In this document: positions 35,142 to 43,700 of the stretch, in pieces
Numbering within the stretch: position 1 is the stretch's first letter
Layout of the letters: every line of letters begins with the position of its first letter
From: Bifidobacterium subtile
Lineage (GTDB): Bacteria > Actinomycetota > Actinomycetes > Actinomycetales > Bifidobacteriaceae
Length of the DNA: 64,000 bases
Reading direction: 5' to 3'
NCBI RefSeq assembly: GCF_000741775.1
Contig: NZ_JGZR01000016.1
Location: 62,193 to 126,192 of the forward strand
Notes under the pieces: model-generated
The model's database searches: none
What the model was told of the DNA's origin: nothing
The model's input: only the letters and a program-made list of their open reading frames with translations
Made by a program: the position numbers and the translations under genes

Positions 35142-35828
35142 ATGGGCTTCGTTCATTTCCTCATCGAACTGCTGAAAGATCCGCGCACCATCATCGCGCA
35201 ATGGATCGCCATGGGTGTGGCGCCGACGCTGGGCTTCATCTTCCTCATCGTGTTCATCGAAACCGGCGTGGTCTTCTTCCCATTCCTGCCGGGCGACTCG
35301 CTGCTGTTCGCCGCCGGGTTCTTCGCGGCACCCGACGCGGCCACCGGCAAGCCCGGCGCGCTGCCGATCATGGCGCTGCTGCCGGTCGTATGGGTCGCGC
35401 CGATCATCGGCGACCAGTGCAACTACTTCATTGGCCGCTTCTTCGGTAGGCGCATCATCGCATCAGGCAAAGTCAAGGCGATGACGCCTGAACGGCTGGC
35501 CAAAACCGAATCCATGATCGAAAAATGGGGTCCGCTTGCGGTCTTCATCGGCCGCTTTTTCCCGTTCATCAGAACGTTCATGCCCTTTATCTCCGGCATC
35601 TCCGGCATGCGCTGGGCGCGGTTCACGCCGTTTTCGATGCTTGGCGGACTCACCTGGTCCACCCTGTTCACCCTGCTCGGCTACTTCTTCGGCGGCATCA
35701 AAATCGTGCAGGACAACTTCGAACTGGTCATCGTCGCCATCCTGCTCATCTCCATCCTCCCCACCGTCATCGGCCTGCTCAAAGCCAAGTTCGGCAGGAA
35801 ACCGCAGCCGGCGCGGCATGGTAAATAA
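35142..35828 (+). CDS. DedA-family membrane protein
   Basis: 228 residues of the DedA/SNARE-associated (VTT) family. Family motifs: FIETGVVFFPFLPGDSLLFA near the start, GDQCNYFIGRFFGRRI, and the re-entrant loop FIGRFFPFIRTFMPFISGIS with the conserved R and P residues, then MRWARFTPFSMLGG. DedA proteins are linked to undecaprenyl-phosphate or phospholipid flipping. Only a weak AGGA (35133) precedes the ATG. Normal length for the family. Confidence 0.92.
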   Translation: MGFVHFLIELLKDPRTIIAQWIAMGVAPTLGFIFLIVFIETGVVFFPFLPGDSLLFAAGFFAAPDAATGKPGALPIMALLPVVWVAPIIGDQCNYFIGRFFGRRIIASGKVKAMTPERLAKTESMIEKWGPLAVFIGRFFPFIRTFMPFISGISGMRWARFTPFSMLGGLTWSTLFTLLGYFFGGIKIVQDNFELVIVAILLISILPTVIGLLKAKFGRKPQPARHGK

Positions 35829-36023
35829 TGGTAAATAGCCGACTCGGCCAATAGCGGGGCAACGTGGCCCGCACATCAGGCACGGCCAACGCCCTGCAAT
35901 TCACGGCAGACACCGTCTGACGTCCGCAGCTGACAACTCTCCGCATCTCTGCCCTCCCGCATCTGCGCGCCTTTGCTCCGCCGTCACCGCGCCTCGCTCA
36001 CATCCTCCTCAACGTTTCCATCC

Positions 36024-36190
36024 GTTTTGTGGCGCTAATTCGAGGCTGACGCTACAATCCGGACGATAAGCAGACGTTAGCGGCAGTTTTGTAGCGCTAA
36101 CTCGGGGCTGACGCTACAATCCGGACGATAACGAAGCCTCTGAGACCGTTTTGTAGCGTCAGGGCATCGTTAGCGCTACAAAACGGTCTC
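36024..36190. repeat. Tandem TTTTGTAGCGCTAA repeats ending in a hairpin
   Basis: In the gene-free gap 35829-36296, a 46-base word stands twice (36024-36069 and 36086-36131), 62 bases apart, sharing GGCTGACGCTACAATCCGGA. A third part forms a perfect 17-base hairpin (36142-36158 / 36174-36190) with the core CGTTTTGTAGCG. It lies between the convergent DedA and AbiEi-like genes. Confidence 0.75.
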
Positions 36191-36235
36191 TACAATGAAT
36201 CCGCTCTGAAACGACGCTGCCTTAGCCGACCCCGA

Positions 36236-36265
36236 CCCAACCCAACCCAACCCAACCCAACCCAA
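36236..36265. repeat. Six tandem CCCAA units
   Basis: The pentamer CCCAA is repeated six times without error just after the end of the AbiEi-like gene. Such a short tandem repeat is prone to slippage; it lies outside genes. Confidence 0.85.
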
Positions 36266-36296
36266 AATAGTCCAAACCCGCACACGCGCAACGACC

Positions 36297-37271
36297 CTAC
36301 CGACTGGCAAATGGACGCGGGACGCCTGCGAGTTCTAGCTTGCGAATCAGCACGGCTTTATCCATCAGTTCGGAATAATTGACGCGCACAATGGTCGTCA
36401 CACCGACACGTCGCAACGCGTTCTCTCTATTGCGCTCTTCGAACACAATGCGCTCGGTGCTGCGGCGGCCAGTCATCTGCAGATCCGTGTATTTCGCGGA
36501 GCCGTCAAACTCAAGGACGATAACGCGTCCGTCAAAAAGTCGCCATAGAAAATCGACACGATAGCGCACGCGCGCATCATTCGGTTCGATGAATTCTTCC
36601 TGCAATATCGGAAGCGCGAATCCCGCATCAATAATGATGGCCCGGCACAATGACTCGCCGCCGTTCTCGCTCAACGGATTGGCGTAGCGCAGTAGGCGTT
36701 CCACCGAGTCGAGATTTACGCGCAAACCGTGGCACGCCACACGCACTTCATCGCGAGAAACCATCTTGGAACGCAGAGCGGAGTCAAAGATCGGCAGCCC
36801 TCTTTCGAACGGATAGCGCGCGCAATCAACGAGCGTTCTCGCCGGACTCGTAATGCGAACCCCATCGCACCGCCAGATCGCTGCATTATGCACGCTCAGT
36901 CGACGCAGTTTGTCATGCCCATGCACTCGCACGGACCCGTTCGTCGCGATATGAACGCAACCGTCGGCGTGCAATCCCCACGAATGCTCGAATCGCAAAA
37001 CGGTGGCCGCGCTCAACTCAGCGAATACCCATTGCGGATGCATCATCGCCAGCGCCTTGATCAGATGACGCGACTGCTCAGGCGGATTGAGCGCATGCCA
37101 ATATTCGGACCGCGCGTACACACCCGGATACGGACTTATCAACTCGCCCGAGTCCCTCCGCCTGCGCAACGCCCTGTTTTGCGCCTCGCCCAAGCCATAG
37201 CAGCACCGCCCTTCCGACTCGGACCGTGCCACAAGCGCGATGACACCTTTGTGATTCCTCATGACTTTCAT
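36297..37271 (-). CDS. AbiEi-type antitoxin-like / DUF559-like protein
   Basis: 324 residues. An N-terminal part with GELISPYPGVYARSEYWHAL resembles the AbiEi antitoxin winged-helix region; the middle has CDGVRITSPARTLVDCARYP, the hallmark of the bifidobacterial AbiEi-like family; the C-terminus (VRYRVDFLWRLFDGRVIVLE, FDGSAKY, then ERNRENALRRVGVTTIVRV) has the D..W and E.DG.KY pattern of a DUF559/Vsr-like endonuclease fold. No toxin gene is next to it. The frame stays open upstream to 37643 but that part copies the dispersed CGTACGTTTTCC repeat; ATG 37271 with GAAAG 8 bases before is the better start. Confidence 0.7.
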   Translation of the reverse strand: MKVMRNHKGVIALVARSESEGRCCYGLGEAQNRALRRRRDSGELISPYPGVYARSEYWHALNPPEQSRHLIKALAMMHPQWVFAELSAATVLRFEHSWGLHADGCVHIATNGSVRVHGHDKLRRLSVHNAAIWRCDGVRITSPARTLVDCARYPFERGLPIFDSALRSKMVSRDEVRVACHGLRVNLDSVERLLRYANPLSENGGESLCRAIIIDAGFALPILQEEFIEPNDARVRYRVDFLWRLFDGRVIVLEFDGSAKYTDLQMTGRRSTERIVFEERNRENALRRVGVTTIVRVNYSELMDKAVLIRKLELAGVPRPFASR

Positions 37272-37552
37272 ATTCAAGACTTTCACGCTATGGGACACGC
37301 GCACTGCCACACAAGCTGAACAGGGTCCTGTGGTCGAAGGCTTGATGGTTCGGCGTGTCGCGTTGCGAGACAAGGGTTTGCTGCCGGCGCATACTATATG
37401 ACCACGCTGAGAATCTGCCTGAGCGACGAACCTGAGGGCCGAGGTCTGGGGGTTGAAGCCTGCGGGTTGGGTGCTGCGTTCGAAGCCTGCGGGTTTGGCG
37501 TTGGAACCGCAGCGCCCCCTCACCGTACGTTTCCCGTCACCTTCCCCAGTCC

Positions 37553-37603
37553 CGTATCGGAAAACGTACACTGAGTCGGAGTTATCGTACGTTTTCCAAT
37601 ACG
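37553..37603. repeat. Second CGTACGTTTTCC hairpin
   Basis: Arms 37553-37569 and 37587-37603 (17 bases, one mismatch) with GGAAAACGTAC/GTACGTTTTCC; more GTACGTTT and AAAACGTACGCT words at 37525 and 37623. It is the same family as 20355-20419. It lies in the 520-base gap 37272-37794, which otherwise holds two direct copies of GAAGCCTGCGGGTT (37455, 37480) and no gene. Confidence 0.7.
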
Positions 37604-37794
37604 AATCTGCTGAACGTGCTAGAAAACGTACGCTGACACACAAAAGCAGGCCGCGAACACGCCGTTACCGGTTTCGCTGGTCCGAGTTACGCCAATGCGC
37701 AATGCCGGCACAGGACTGCGCAACATTATGACACCATGAATTGCGCTTGGGCAGAGGTTGTACTACAGTATCGAGAGTTGCCCGCGAGGGCAAT

Positions 37795-37870
37795 GGGGCT
37801 GTAGCTCAGTTGGTAGAGCGCTTCGTTCGCATCGAAGAGGTCGAGGTTTCGATTACCTTCAGCTCCACCA
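37795..37870 (+). tRNA. tRNA-Ala (anticodon CGC)
   Basis: 76 bases with CCA encoded. Acceptor GGGGCTG pairs with CAGCTCC (one G-T); D-stem GCTC/GAGC; anticodon stem CTTCG/CGAAG with loop TTCGCAT gives anticodon CGC (Ala, codon GCG). The T arm GAGGT TTCGATT ACCTT has T-A at the pair 53-61 that is nearly always G-C, so the gene is slightly unusual. A hairpin terminator follows at once. Confidence 0.88.
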
Positions 37871-37874
37871 TAAC

Positions 37875-37908
37875 GGAAACGACCATCCTGCAAAAGGTGG
37901 TCGTTTCC
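37875..37908 (+). terminator. Terminator of the tRNA-Ala
   Basis: Arms GGAAACGACC (37875-37884) and GGTCGTTTCC (37899-37908), 14-base gap that can add three more pairs. It starts 4 bases after the CCA end. The insertion sequence begins 4 bases later. Confidence 0.75.
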
Positions 37909-37912
37909 CGGA

Positions 37913-39253
37913 TTAAGTTAAAAAACGTGGGTCTATTGCGGGCGTGTCATGTGTGTCCTGCCCAGCCTTTTCTGATGCCGAACCCGCTTTCGTAGGCGTT
38001 GATGCCGGGTGCCGGCAGTTGGACGGCGGTTTCGGTTCCCGGGGTCGGTTCTGTGTCGTGGCGTTCCGGTGGCGTTGTCCTGCTCCATGCCTCCGGCATG
38101 ACGAACGATTCGGGGTCGGGGTGGCTGGCGAGCATGATGATCGCCCATTCACAGGCCCGTCTCATATGGGATTCGGATAGACCGCGATGGTGTTGCATGA
38201 CGCGTTTGACGACGGCGTTGATGCCGCCCTCCAGCTGGTTCGTGGTGCTGGGGATTGGCCCGGCCGCGACGAGGCCGGGTTCCAGGAACGTGAAGAGCGT
38301 GCGGTCGCGTTGCAGACGGATGAACCGGTAGTAGGCGCGGCGCACCCGCTCGTGCGTCCACCACCACTTCCTTCCCCTGGCGTGGAGGGGATCGTCCTTG
38401 GCGTGGGTTCGTTCCTTGATGAACGCGCCGTGCTCGTCGTGCCACCGGTTCAGCCCGACCAGCCAGGCGGCCGCCTGGCTGCCGTCACGGATTTTGGTGA
38501 GGCGCCTGGCGAGTTTCAGCAATTCGCGTCCGGCCCCGCTCCTGGGCTTGTTGGTCAGATCCGTCCTGGTGCTCCTGAGCACGTGCACCAGGCAGCGTTG
38601 GATCCGTGCCCGTTTCCAGCGTTCCCGCGCGACCGCGAGACATCCTGCGCCACCGTCGCTGACCAGCACTCCGGGCTCTCGTATCCTCATGAACAGCCGC
38701 CGGTAGGCGGCCTTGCTCTCCCTTTCGCACCACTGCCAGGCGATGGGCCGGCCGTCCTCGCCCGAGGCGATCAGCAGGCACCAGCCATACGGCAGATACG
38801 TGCCGTCGACCTCGACGTAGCGATGAACGGGCCCGCCCTTCGCGATGCGCGGACTCACGTTCCAGCACCACGCGATCCTCGAGGCGAACGTCTGCCTGAC
38901 CACACCAAGCCGGGCGGCGGCCTCGCTCAACGACTCCTTGCCCGTGACCCATGCCAGGAACGCGCGAAACTCCGCCATGCGCTTGAGATCGGCACGTTGC
39001 GTGGTCGAACTCAGCGAGCAGGCATCGCACCTCCAGCGCTGGGCGCCCGCATTCGTGAACCCCTTCTTGCGCATCGCCATCCCGCAGATCGGGCATCTCC
39101 TGGCCTTGGCCGACTTCCGTTTGCTCATGGAACAAGCAAAACCAAAAAGTCAAGCACCCTCCCGCATTAACCCGCCAACCGTTAATCACACCCCGGCACG
39201 CAAGCCAGCACAACACCCCACACGGAATTTAAGACCCACGTTTTTTAACTTAA
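37913..39253 (-). mobile_element. IS1249-like insertion sequence (IS256-related), complete
   Basis: 1341 bases bounded by perfect 21-base inverted repeats, 37913-37933 and 39233-39253 (core AAAAAACGTGGGTC). One transposase gene fills it. I see no convincing target duplication: the 8 bases outside each end differ. It sits right after the tRNA-Ala terminator. Confidence 0.88.
37947..39128 (-). CDS. IS1249-family transposase
   Basis: 393 residues. N-terminal zinc fingers CPICGMAMRKKGF and WRCDACS, then a helix-turn-helix (LSEAAARLGVVRQTFASRI), then the DDE catalytic core: VEVDGTYLP (first Asp), VLVSDGGAGCLA (second Asp), and STTNQLEGGINAVVKRVMQH with the catalytic Glu and the IS1249 'N.LEGG.NA' motif. 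A CLVHVLRS line matches the C..H signature of the mutator/IS256 superfamily. All catalytic residues are there and the frame is whole, so the element may be active. It ends close to the left repeat as usual. Confidence 0.9.
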   Translation of the reverse strand: MSKRKSAKARRCPICGMAMRKKGFTNAGAQRWRCDACSLSSTTQRADLKRMAEFRAFLAWVTGKESLSEAAARLGVVRQTFASRIAWCWNVSPRIAKGGPVHRYVEVDGTYLPYGWCLLIASGEDGRPIAWQWCERESKAAYRRLFMRIREPGVLVSDGGAGCLAVARERWKRARIQRCLVHVLRSTRTDLTNKPRSGAGRELLKLARRLTKIRDGSQAAAWLVGLNRWHDEHGAFIKERTHAKDDPLHARGRKWWWTHERVRRAYYRFIRLQRDRTLFTFLEPGLVAAGPIPSTTNQLEGGINAVVKRVMQHHRGLSESHMRRACEWAIIMLASHPDPESFVMPEAWSRTTPPERHDTEPTPGTETAVQLPAPGINAYESGFGIRKGWAGHT

Positions 39254-39297
39254 GCCCGTTTTGCCGTAAGCTTCAGACGGTACTTTGACGGGTTAAG

Positions 39298-39601
39298 GGG
39301 ACTGTTTCGTTAAGTGTGTAATTGCTGGTTTTGTTGTTGTGTTTTCGAGCCATCGATCGGCGAAGGTGATGGTGAGCGTGTTGAGTGCTGGTTTCCATCT
39401 GGTGGTCCATCGTACCTGACCTCACGCACCAACCCGACCGCCGCCTCCACCTGCGCGACACGCTGCCCGAATTCCTTCTTCTTCTCGTTCCTGTTCGCTG
39501 CCATGGCAGCCATTGTCTCAGTCTGCATACTCACCGGCCCCTCCCCGCCAATCAAACAGATCAGCGATCAAAGCTAATCACACACTTACCGAGACAGTCC
39601 C
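39298..39601. mobile_element. MITE-like deleted insertion element
   Basis: 304 bases with near-perfect inverted ends: GGGACTGTTTCGTTAAGTGT at 39298 against the complement of the right end at 39601 (about 23 of 26 bases pair). Ends starting GGGACTGT..CG are of the mutator/IS256 kind. Inside, a minus-strand frame (39555-39310, starting near MQTETMAAMAANRNEKKKEF) may be a joined start and end of a lost transposase. No target duplication is seen. Confidence 0.65.
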
Positions 39602-39602
39602 A

Positions 39603-39941
39603 GAGATCAGTGCGTTCACTCCGATACTGGCATTCAACAACCGAATCGAATCATTCAACGCGAGACTGCGTGAACTGCTCCACCACCATCGCGGCATGAG
39701 CCGGACCCACCAGATCAAACTCATCTACTGGTACTGCTACCAACACGGCATCAACCAGACACCGCTGGAAAACCTGCCCACGGACAACGACACCGACAGA
39801 CTGCGCGCACAAGGACTCATCAACGAACACCAGCGGCAGGCAGCCGACCCCTACGGAACAGGACTCGTCTGGAATGAATTCCACACCAACACCCCACACC
39901 CCTACAACACCAACACCTCACACCCCTACAACACCAACTAA
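39603..39941 (+). pseudogene. Transposase C-terminal remnant (IS1249/IS256-like)
   Basis: The frame reads ISAFTPILAFNNRIESFNAR then LRELLHHHRGMSRTHQIKLI, YWYCYQHG..., the C-terminal third of an IS1249-like transposase ('N.IE..NA.LR..L..HRGM' with the last catalytic Glu). Everything upstream is missing, replaced by the MITE-like element at 39298-39601. The last codons are two copies of a 24-base unit (NTPHPYNT / NTSHPYNT). It is not a close copy of the intact transposase at 37947. Confidence 0.75.
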
Positions 39942-40077
39942 AACCCCACACTTTCCTGCCTATACCCCCCCCTCAGCCAGCACAACAAGAAATCCAGCCC
40001 CTATCGTCCCAAGATGCAGCTAAATTGAATTCATGTCTATATTGGTTAATTATTAATTTACTATCTGCGCGATTGCC

Positions 40078-40083
40078 GTATAA
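40078..40083 (+). promoter_or_regulatory. -10 box of the surface-protein operon
   Basis: Perfect TATAAT at 40078-40083 in an AT-rich stretch (40020-40090), about 40 bases before the first ATG. The -35 is not clear. It is a stronger -10 than those of most neighbours. Confidence 0.6.
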
Positions 40084-40124
40084 TTTTTGTGCTCATAGGG
40101 TGATGGATGAGAAGGGGAAGCATT

Positions 40125-40736
40125 ATGCAACTTGGTCTGAAACGGACGATATTCGGGGTTGCCTGTATCATTGCAGCCTGCACGATCCTGCTGGGATATG
40201 CGGTTTTCCCGGCTCATGCAGACGATTATACTGACCAACTTGTGGCACCTGCTCAAACGGCACGGGTTTGGGTGGATGTGGAATCCTCTGATTCGGTGTC
40301 GGATGGTGTTGATGGCACGCTTGGTTCAACGAACCTTGACTTCAAAGATTCGCCGGTGGGAGTGACTGCTGTGGTCAGTTCGGACCCAGGTAGCAAAGAC
40401 TTGGCGTTGAAAGCCAAGAAAGATGTTGACGTGCTTGTTGCGGTTACCTTCGTGGACAAGAACGATGTGGTGCTCGCGCAGACTTCTGGGAAGGCTCATC
40501 TGACGAAATCCGCTCAGAATGTCACGGTTCCTCCTGTGAAGAAGAATGACAACGAGAAGAATGACAACGCTTCAGACAATAACAGTGGTGCAAGCACTAA
40601 CGCAGTGTTGGGGCTCACTGGTGTGAACATCGCGGCAATAGCTGGCCTACTGGTCGTTGCCGCCATTTGTGGCACCGGCATCGTCGTTTTGCGTAGTCGA
40701 CATGCTACGCATGCCATTCCCAGGCAGGGGGAGTGA
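40125..40736 (+). CDS. Secreted/membrane-anchored small protein, partner of the large surface protein
   Basis: 203 residues. A signal peptide (basic MQLGLKR, hydrophobic core, cleavage after PAHA near residue 34) is followed by a beta-rich domain of about 100 residues, a Lys/Asn/Asp linker (VKKNDNEKNDNASDNNSG), then LGLTG, a 22-residue hydrophobic helix and RSRHATH. That end has the build of a sortase signal with LGLTG at the LPXTG place, or simply a membrane anchor. AGGGG at 40113-40117 supports ATG 40125 over 40107. The next gene starts 2 bases later. No known family recognised. Confidence 0.75.
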   Translation: MQLGLKRTIFGVACIIAACTILLGYAVFPAHADDYTDQLVAPAQTARVWVDVESSDSVSDGVDGTLGSTNLDFKDSPVGVTAVVSSDPGSKDLALKAKKDVDVLVAVTFVDKNDVVLAQTSGKAHLTKSAQNVTVPPVKKNDNEKNDNASDNNSGASTNAVLGLTGVNIAAIAGLLVVAAICGTGIVVLRSRHATHAIPRQGE

Positions 40737-40738
40737 GT

Positions 40739-43700
40739 ATGTTCGCTTCATTATCTAAAGGTGCGCAACGCCTCCCTTGGTTCAAGAAAACTGCCGCCAT
40801 CATAGTGACTTCTGCGTTGGCCGCTGCCGCAGGCATCACAGCAGTTCCCCTCAACGCCTACGCGGCCGATGTGTCGTCTGTAGGTAAGAGCGTCTCGTAT
40901 GCTGTTGCCAAGCGAGTACCGGCCGTGGAATCTCAGATCGGCGTTCGTGCTGTACCTGTGGATGCGAAGGGTGTGGTCGCACTCCCTGGTACCGATGGAT
41001 ACGATTCGGCCTTGTTACGTATCAGCGCATTTGCACCAAAAAAAGACATCGTGTTCAACGTTGCTGGCTCTGCGGCATTAGCTGTGCCGTCGGGCCGCGA
41101 TGCGTCTGCAACGGTACTTGCGCCGATTTCTGGCGGCAAGGCCGAGATCTCGGCATCCGCTGCCGTGAACGCACGAGTGGAAGTACTTGCCACATTCAAG
41201 AATGATTCCAAGACTCCGGGCGCAACCAACGTGGTTTCAAAACCCGTTTCGCGTGGGACTACGCGGCTGGGGGCCAAGCAGTCAGTTGGTGTCACGGGTC
41301 TTGGTGGTGTTCCCACCATTGATGTGAGAGCTGCCTATGTGACCGCGGATATCAATCTTTCGAAGAGTGGTACTGTCACTGTGGCTGATCAGCAGCTGCA
41401 ACTGCCACAAGGGCACACCACGGTATCCACGATTGTGGTGCCTGACGCCGAAGAAGGAGATGTCCAGCTACAGTCGTCTGCCGAGGGGACCGTAGCATTT
41501 ACAGTGCGCGGCTGGGTGAGCGGTTCTGCTGTGAACACGGACCATGCGAATGTCACAGGCAGCTATGTGCCCGTCAACGACGTTGACTGGTCGCACGGCA
41601 GTGCCAAGGCGGACAAGGATGGATCGGTTGCCGTTCCAGGGTCGTCTGATCGTGCGCTCTCCATCGCACTCGTGAGTGCAACCAAAAGTGACAGCAGTGC
41701 CGGTACTTCTAGGACTTTCCTCGACGTCGGCGAAGACATAGCAGGCAGGTCACAGGGTATTCTTGTCGATAGAAAGCTCGGCGCAGCCCCACAGCTTGAA
41801 GTCGTCGAATCTTCTGCTTCGCAAGCGGCTGTCAGTGTGCGAGGCGATCCGGTCGATACCGAAGTGCTTACTCTGGGTGACATTCTTGGTCAGCCGGGTA
41901 ACAAGGGATCCGTGAAGCTCGCTATTACTTCGCCGCAGGATGGGTCTTCCATTGAAATTGCACAGACCGGTGGAATAACGCTGAAGGGAACAGTTTCCTC
42001 CCAGTCTTCTATCGACAGGGTTGAAGTCTATGGTAATTCCACGAAAATCGGCACTGCCGATGTGAGCTATACATCCAACGGTCCTGCGTGGTCGATTCCG
42101 GTCGCTTCGCCGCAAAGCCAGAATGTTACCTACAAGGCCGTTGCCATTGCACGTGACGGCGCACAGACTGACGCGACGATTAACACTCAGGTGACACTTC
42201 CTGACGCCGACGATACTGTTATTAATCCCGATGCTGTGGTCGTCGACCCGAACTCGCCCGACAACCCCGTGCTCGGGGTGAGTGATAACAGTGTGACCTT
42301 TGCCAATCAGCCCAGCTTCGACCTCAACAAGGTCATCGTGGCTGGAGTCGGGGATAAGGCGCCGGAAGGTTTCCTCCGCAGGGTTGTGGCAATTGACCAC
42401 ACCGATGCCGGATGGGTAGTGACTACCAAGCCGGCTACATTGACCGAAGTGTTTACCCAGGCCAATATCGACCATACACAGGCCGCTTTGAATAATGACA
42501 CTACGCTAGTCAACAATGAGAATACGGATCCCGATGTGGTCGTCGAAGACGGCGATCAGCAGCCAGCGTCGATCGTTCCCGTCGACCAGCTTGATCTGTC
42601 TGATCCGGTTGATTCTTCGACTCCCAATCCCCAGCCACAGGCACGTTCTGGTCTGAAAGCGCAGTCACAGGATGCTTCGAGTAGCGAAGGCGAAGGACCT
42701 GAAGTTGGAGTGAAGAGCTCGTTCAAGGTTACCCTACCCGGAGAGGATGCTCCACACTCAGGTGATCAGGATGCTGATAAAGCAACGGACTTTTCGAAGA
42801 AAAGTGACGGGGATAAAGAGGCCAAGGACAAGGCCAAACTTACGGGTGGCTTGGCAATAAGTGTTGAGAACTCGTTAACTCTTGGTATCCGTTTCAAGCT
42901 CAAGGTAGACGTCACATGGAACTGGTTCGTACCTTCCGCCACACTCAAAGAGTTTCGTTCGACCATATACGGTAAAGTGAAGGAATCGGCTTCTATCTCG
43001 GTATTCGGCAAGGTTGAAAAGACCTTTGTCAAAAAGGATTTCGTATCGCTTCATACTCCTGCGATAACGTTTAGTATTGGGCCGATCCCGATCGTCATCA
43101 AGACTGACGAGTCGCTCAGTTTTGCTTTAAAGGGAAGTGGCGAACTCTCCTTGGAAGATTCCTATGAATACAAGAAATCATTCGAGAAGGGCGTGGAATT
43201 CTTTAACGGTTCATGGCAGGCGGTGGATGAGAATCATGATTCTGGAAAGAAAAGCGACCCATGTGTGCCAGATGGCTACGATGAGAAACTCTCCGGAAAA
43301 TTAACTGCTGAAGCGGGTATCACCGCGGACGTAAAATCCCTTCTCTACGATGTGGTTGGTCCACAGGTGGAAGCTGGAGCCAAGGTTGTGGCGACACTAG
43401 AGGTTTCCACAGGGGCTCAAGACAACTACAACGTGAAGTTTGACCTTGACGGAGTGGGAACTGTGGCCGCTAAAATCGCAGTAACGGTACCGGTCATCGA
43501 TATGACTATAGAGGATTGGACGCTAGATGAGGTATCCGTTACGAAGCACCTTCTCCGACTTTCCCGATCGTCTGATCGCACTTGCCCCGCAAACAGTGGC
43601 ATCGGTGGAGGTACCGGTGGAGGTACCGGCGGCGGTTCCTCTGGCAGTATATATCAACTCACCGGTTCACTTAGTGATGCTTCAACAGGTGATCCTCTTA

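Noticed and set aside
37905..39261. Target-site duplication of the IS1249-like element
   Set aside because: The 8 bases left (37905-37912) and right (39254-39261) of the inverted repeats do not match.
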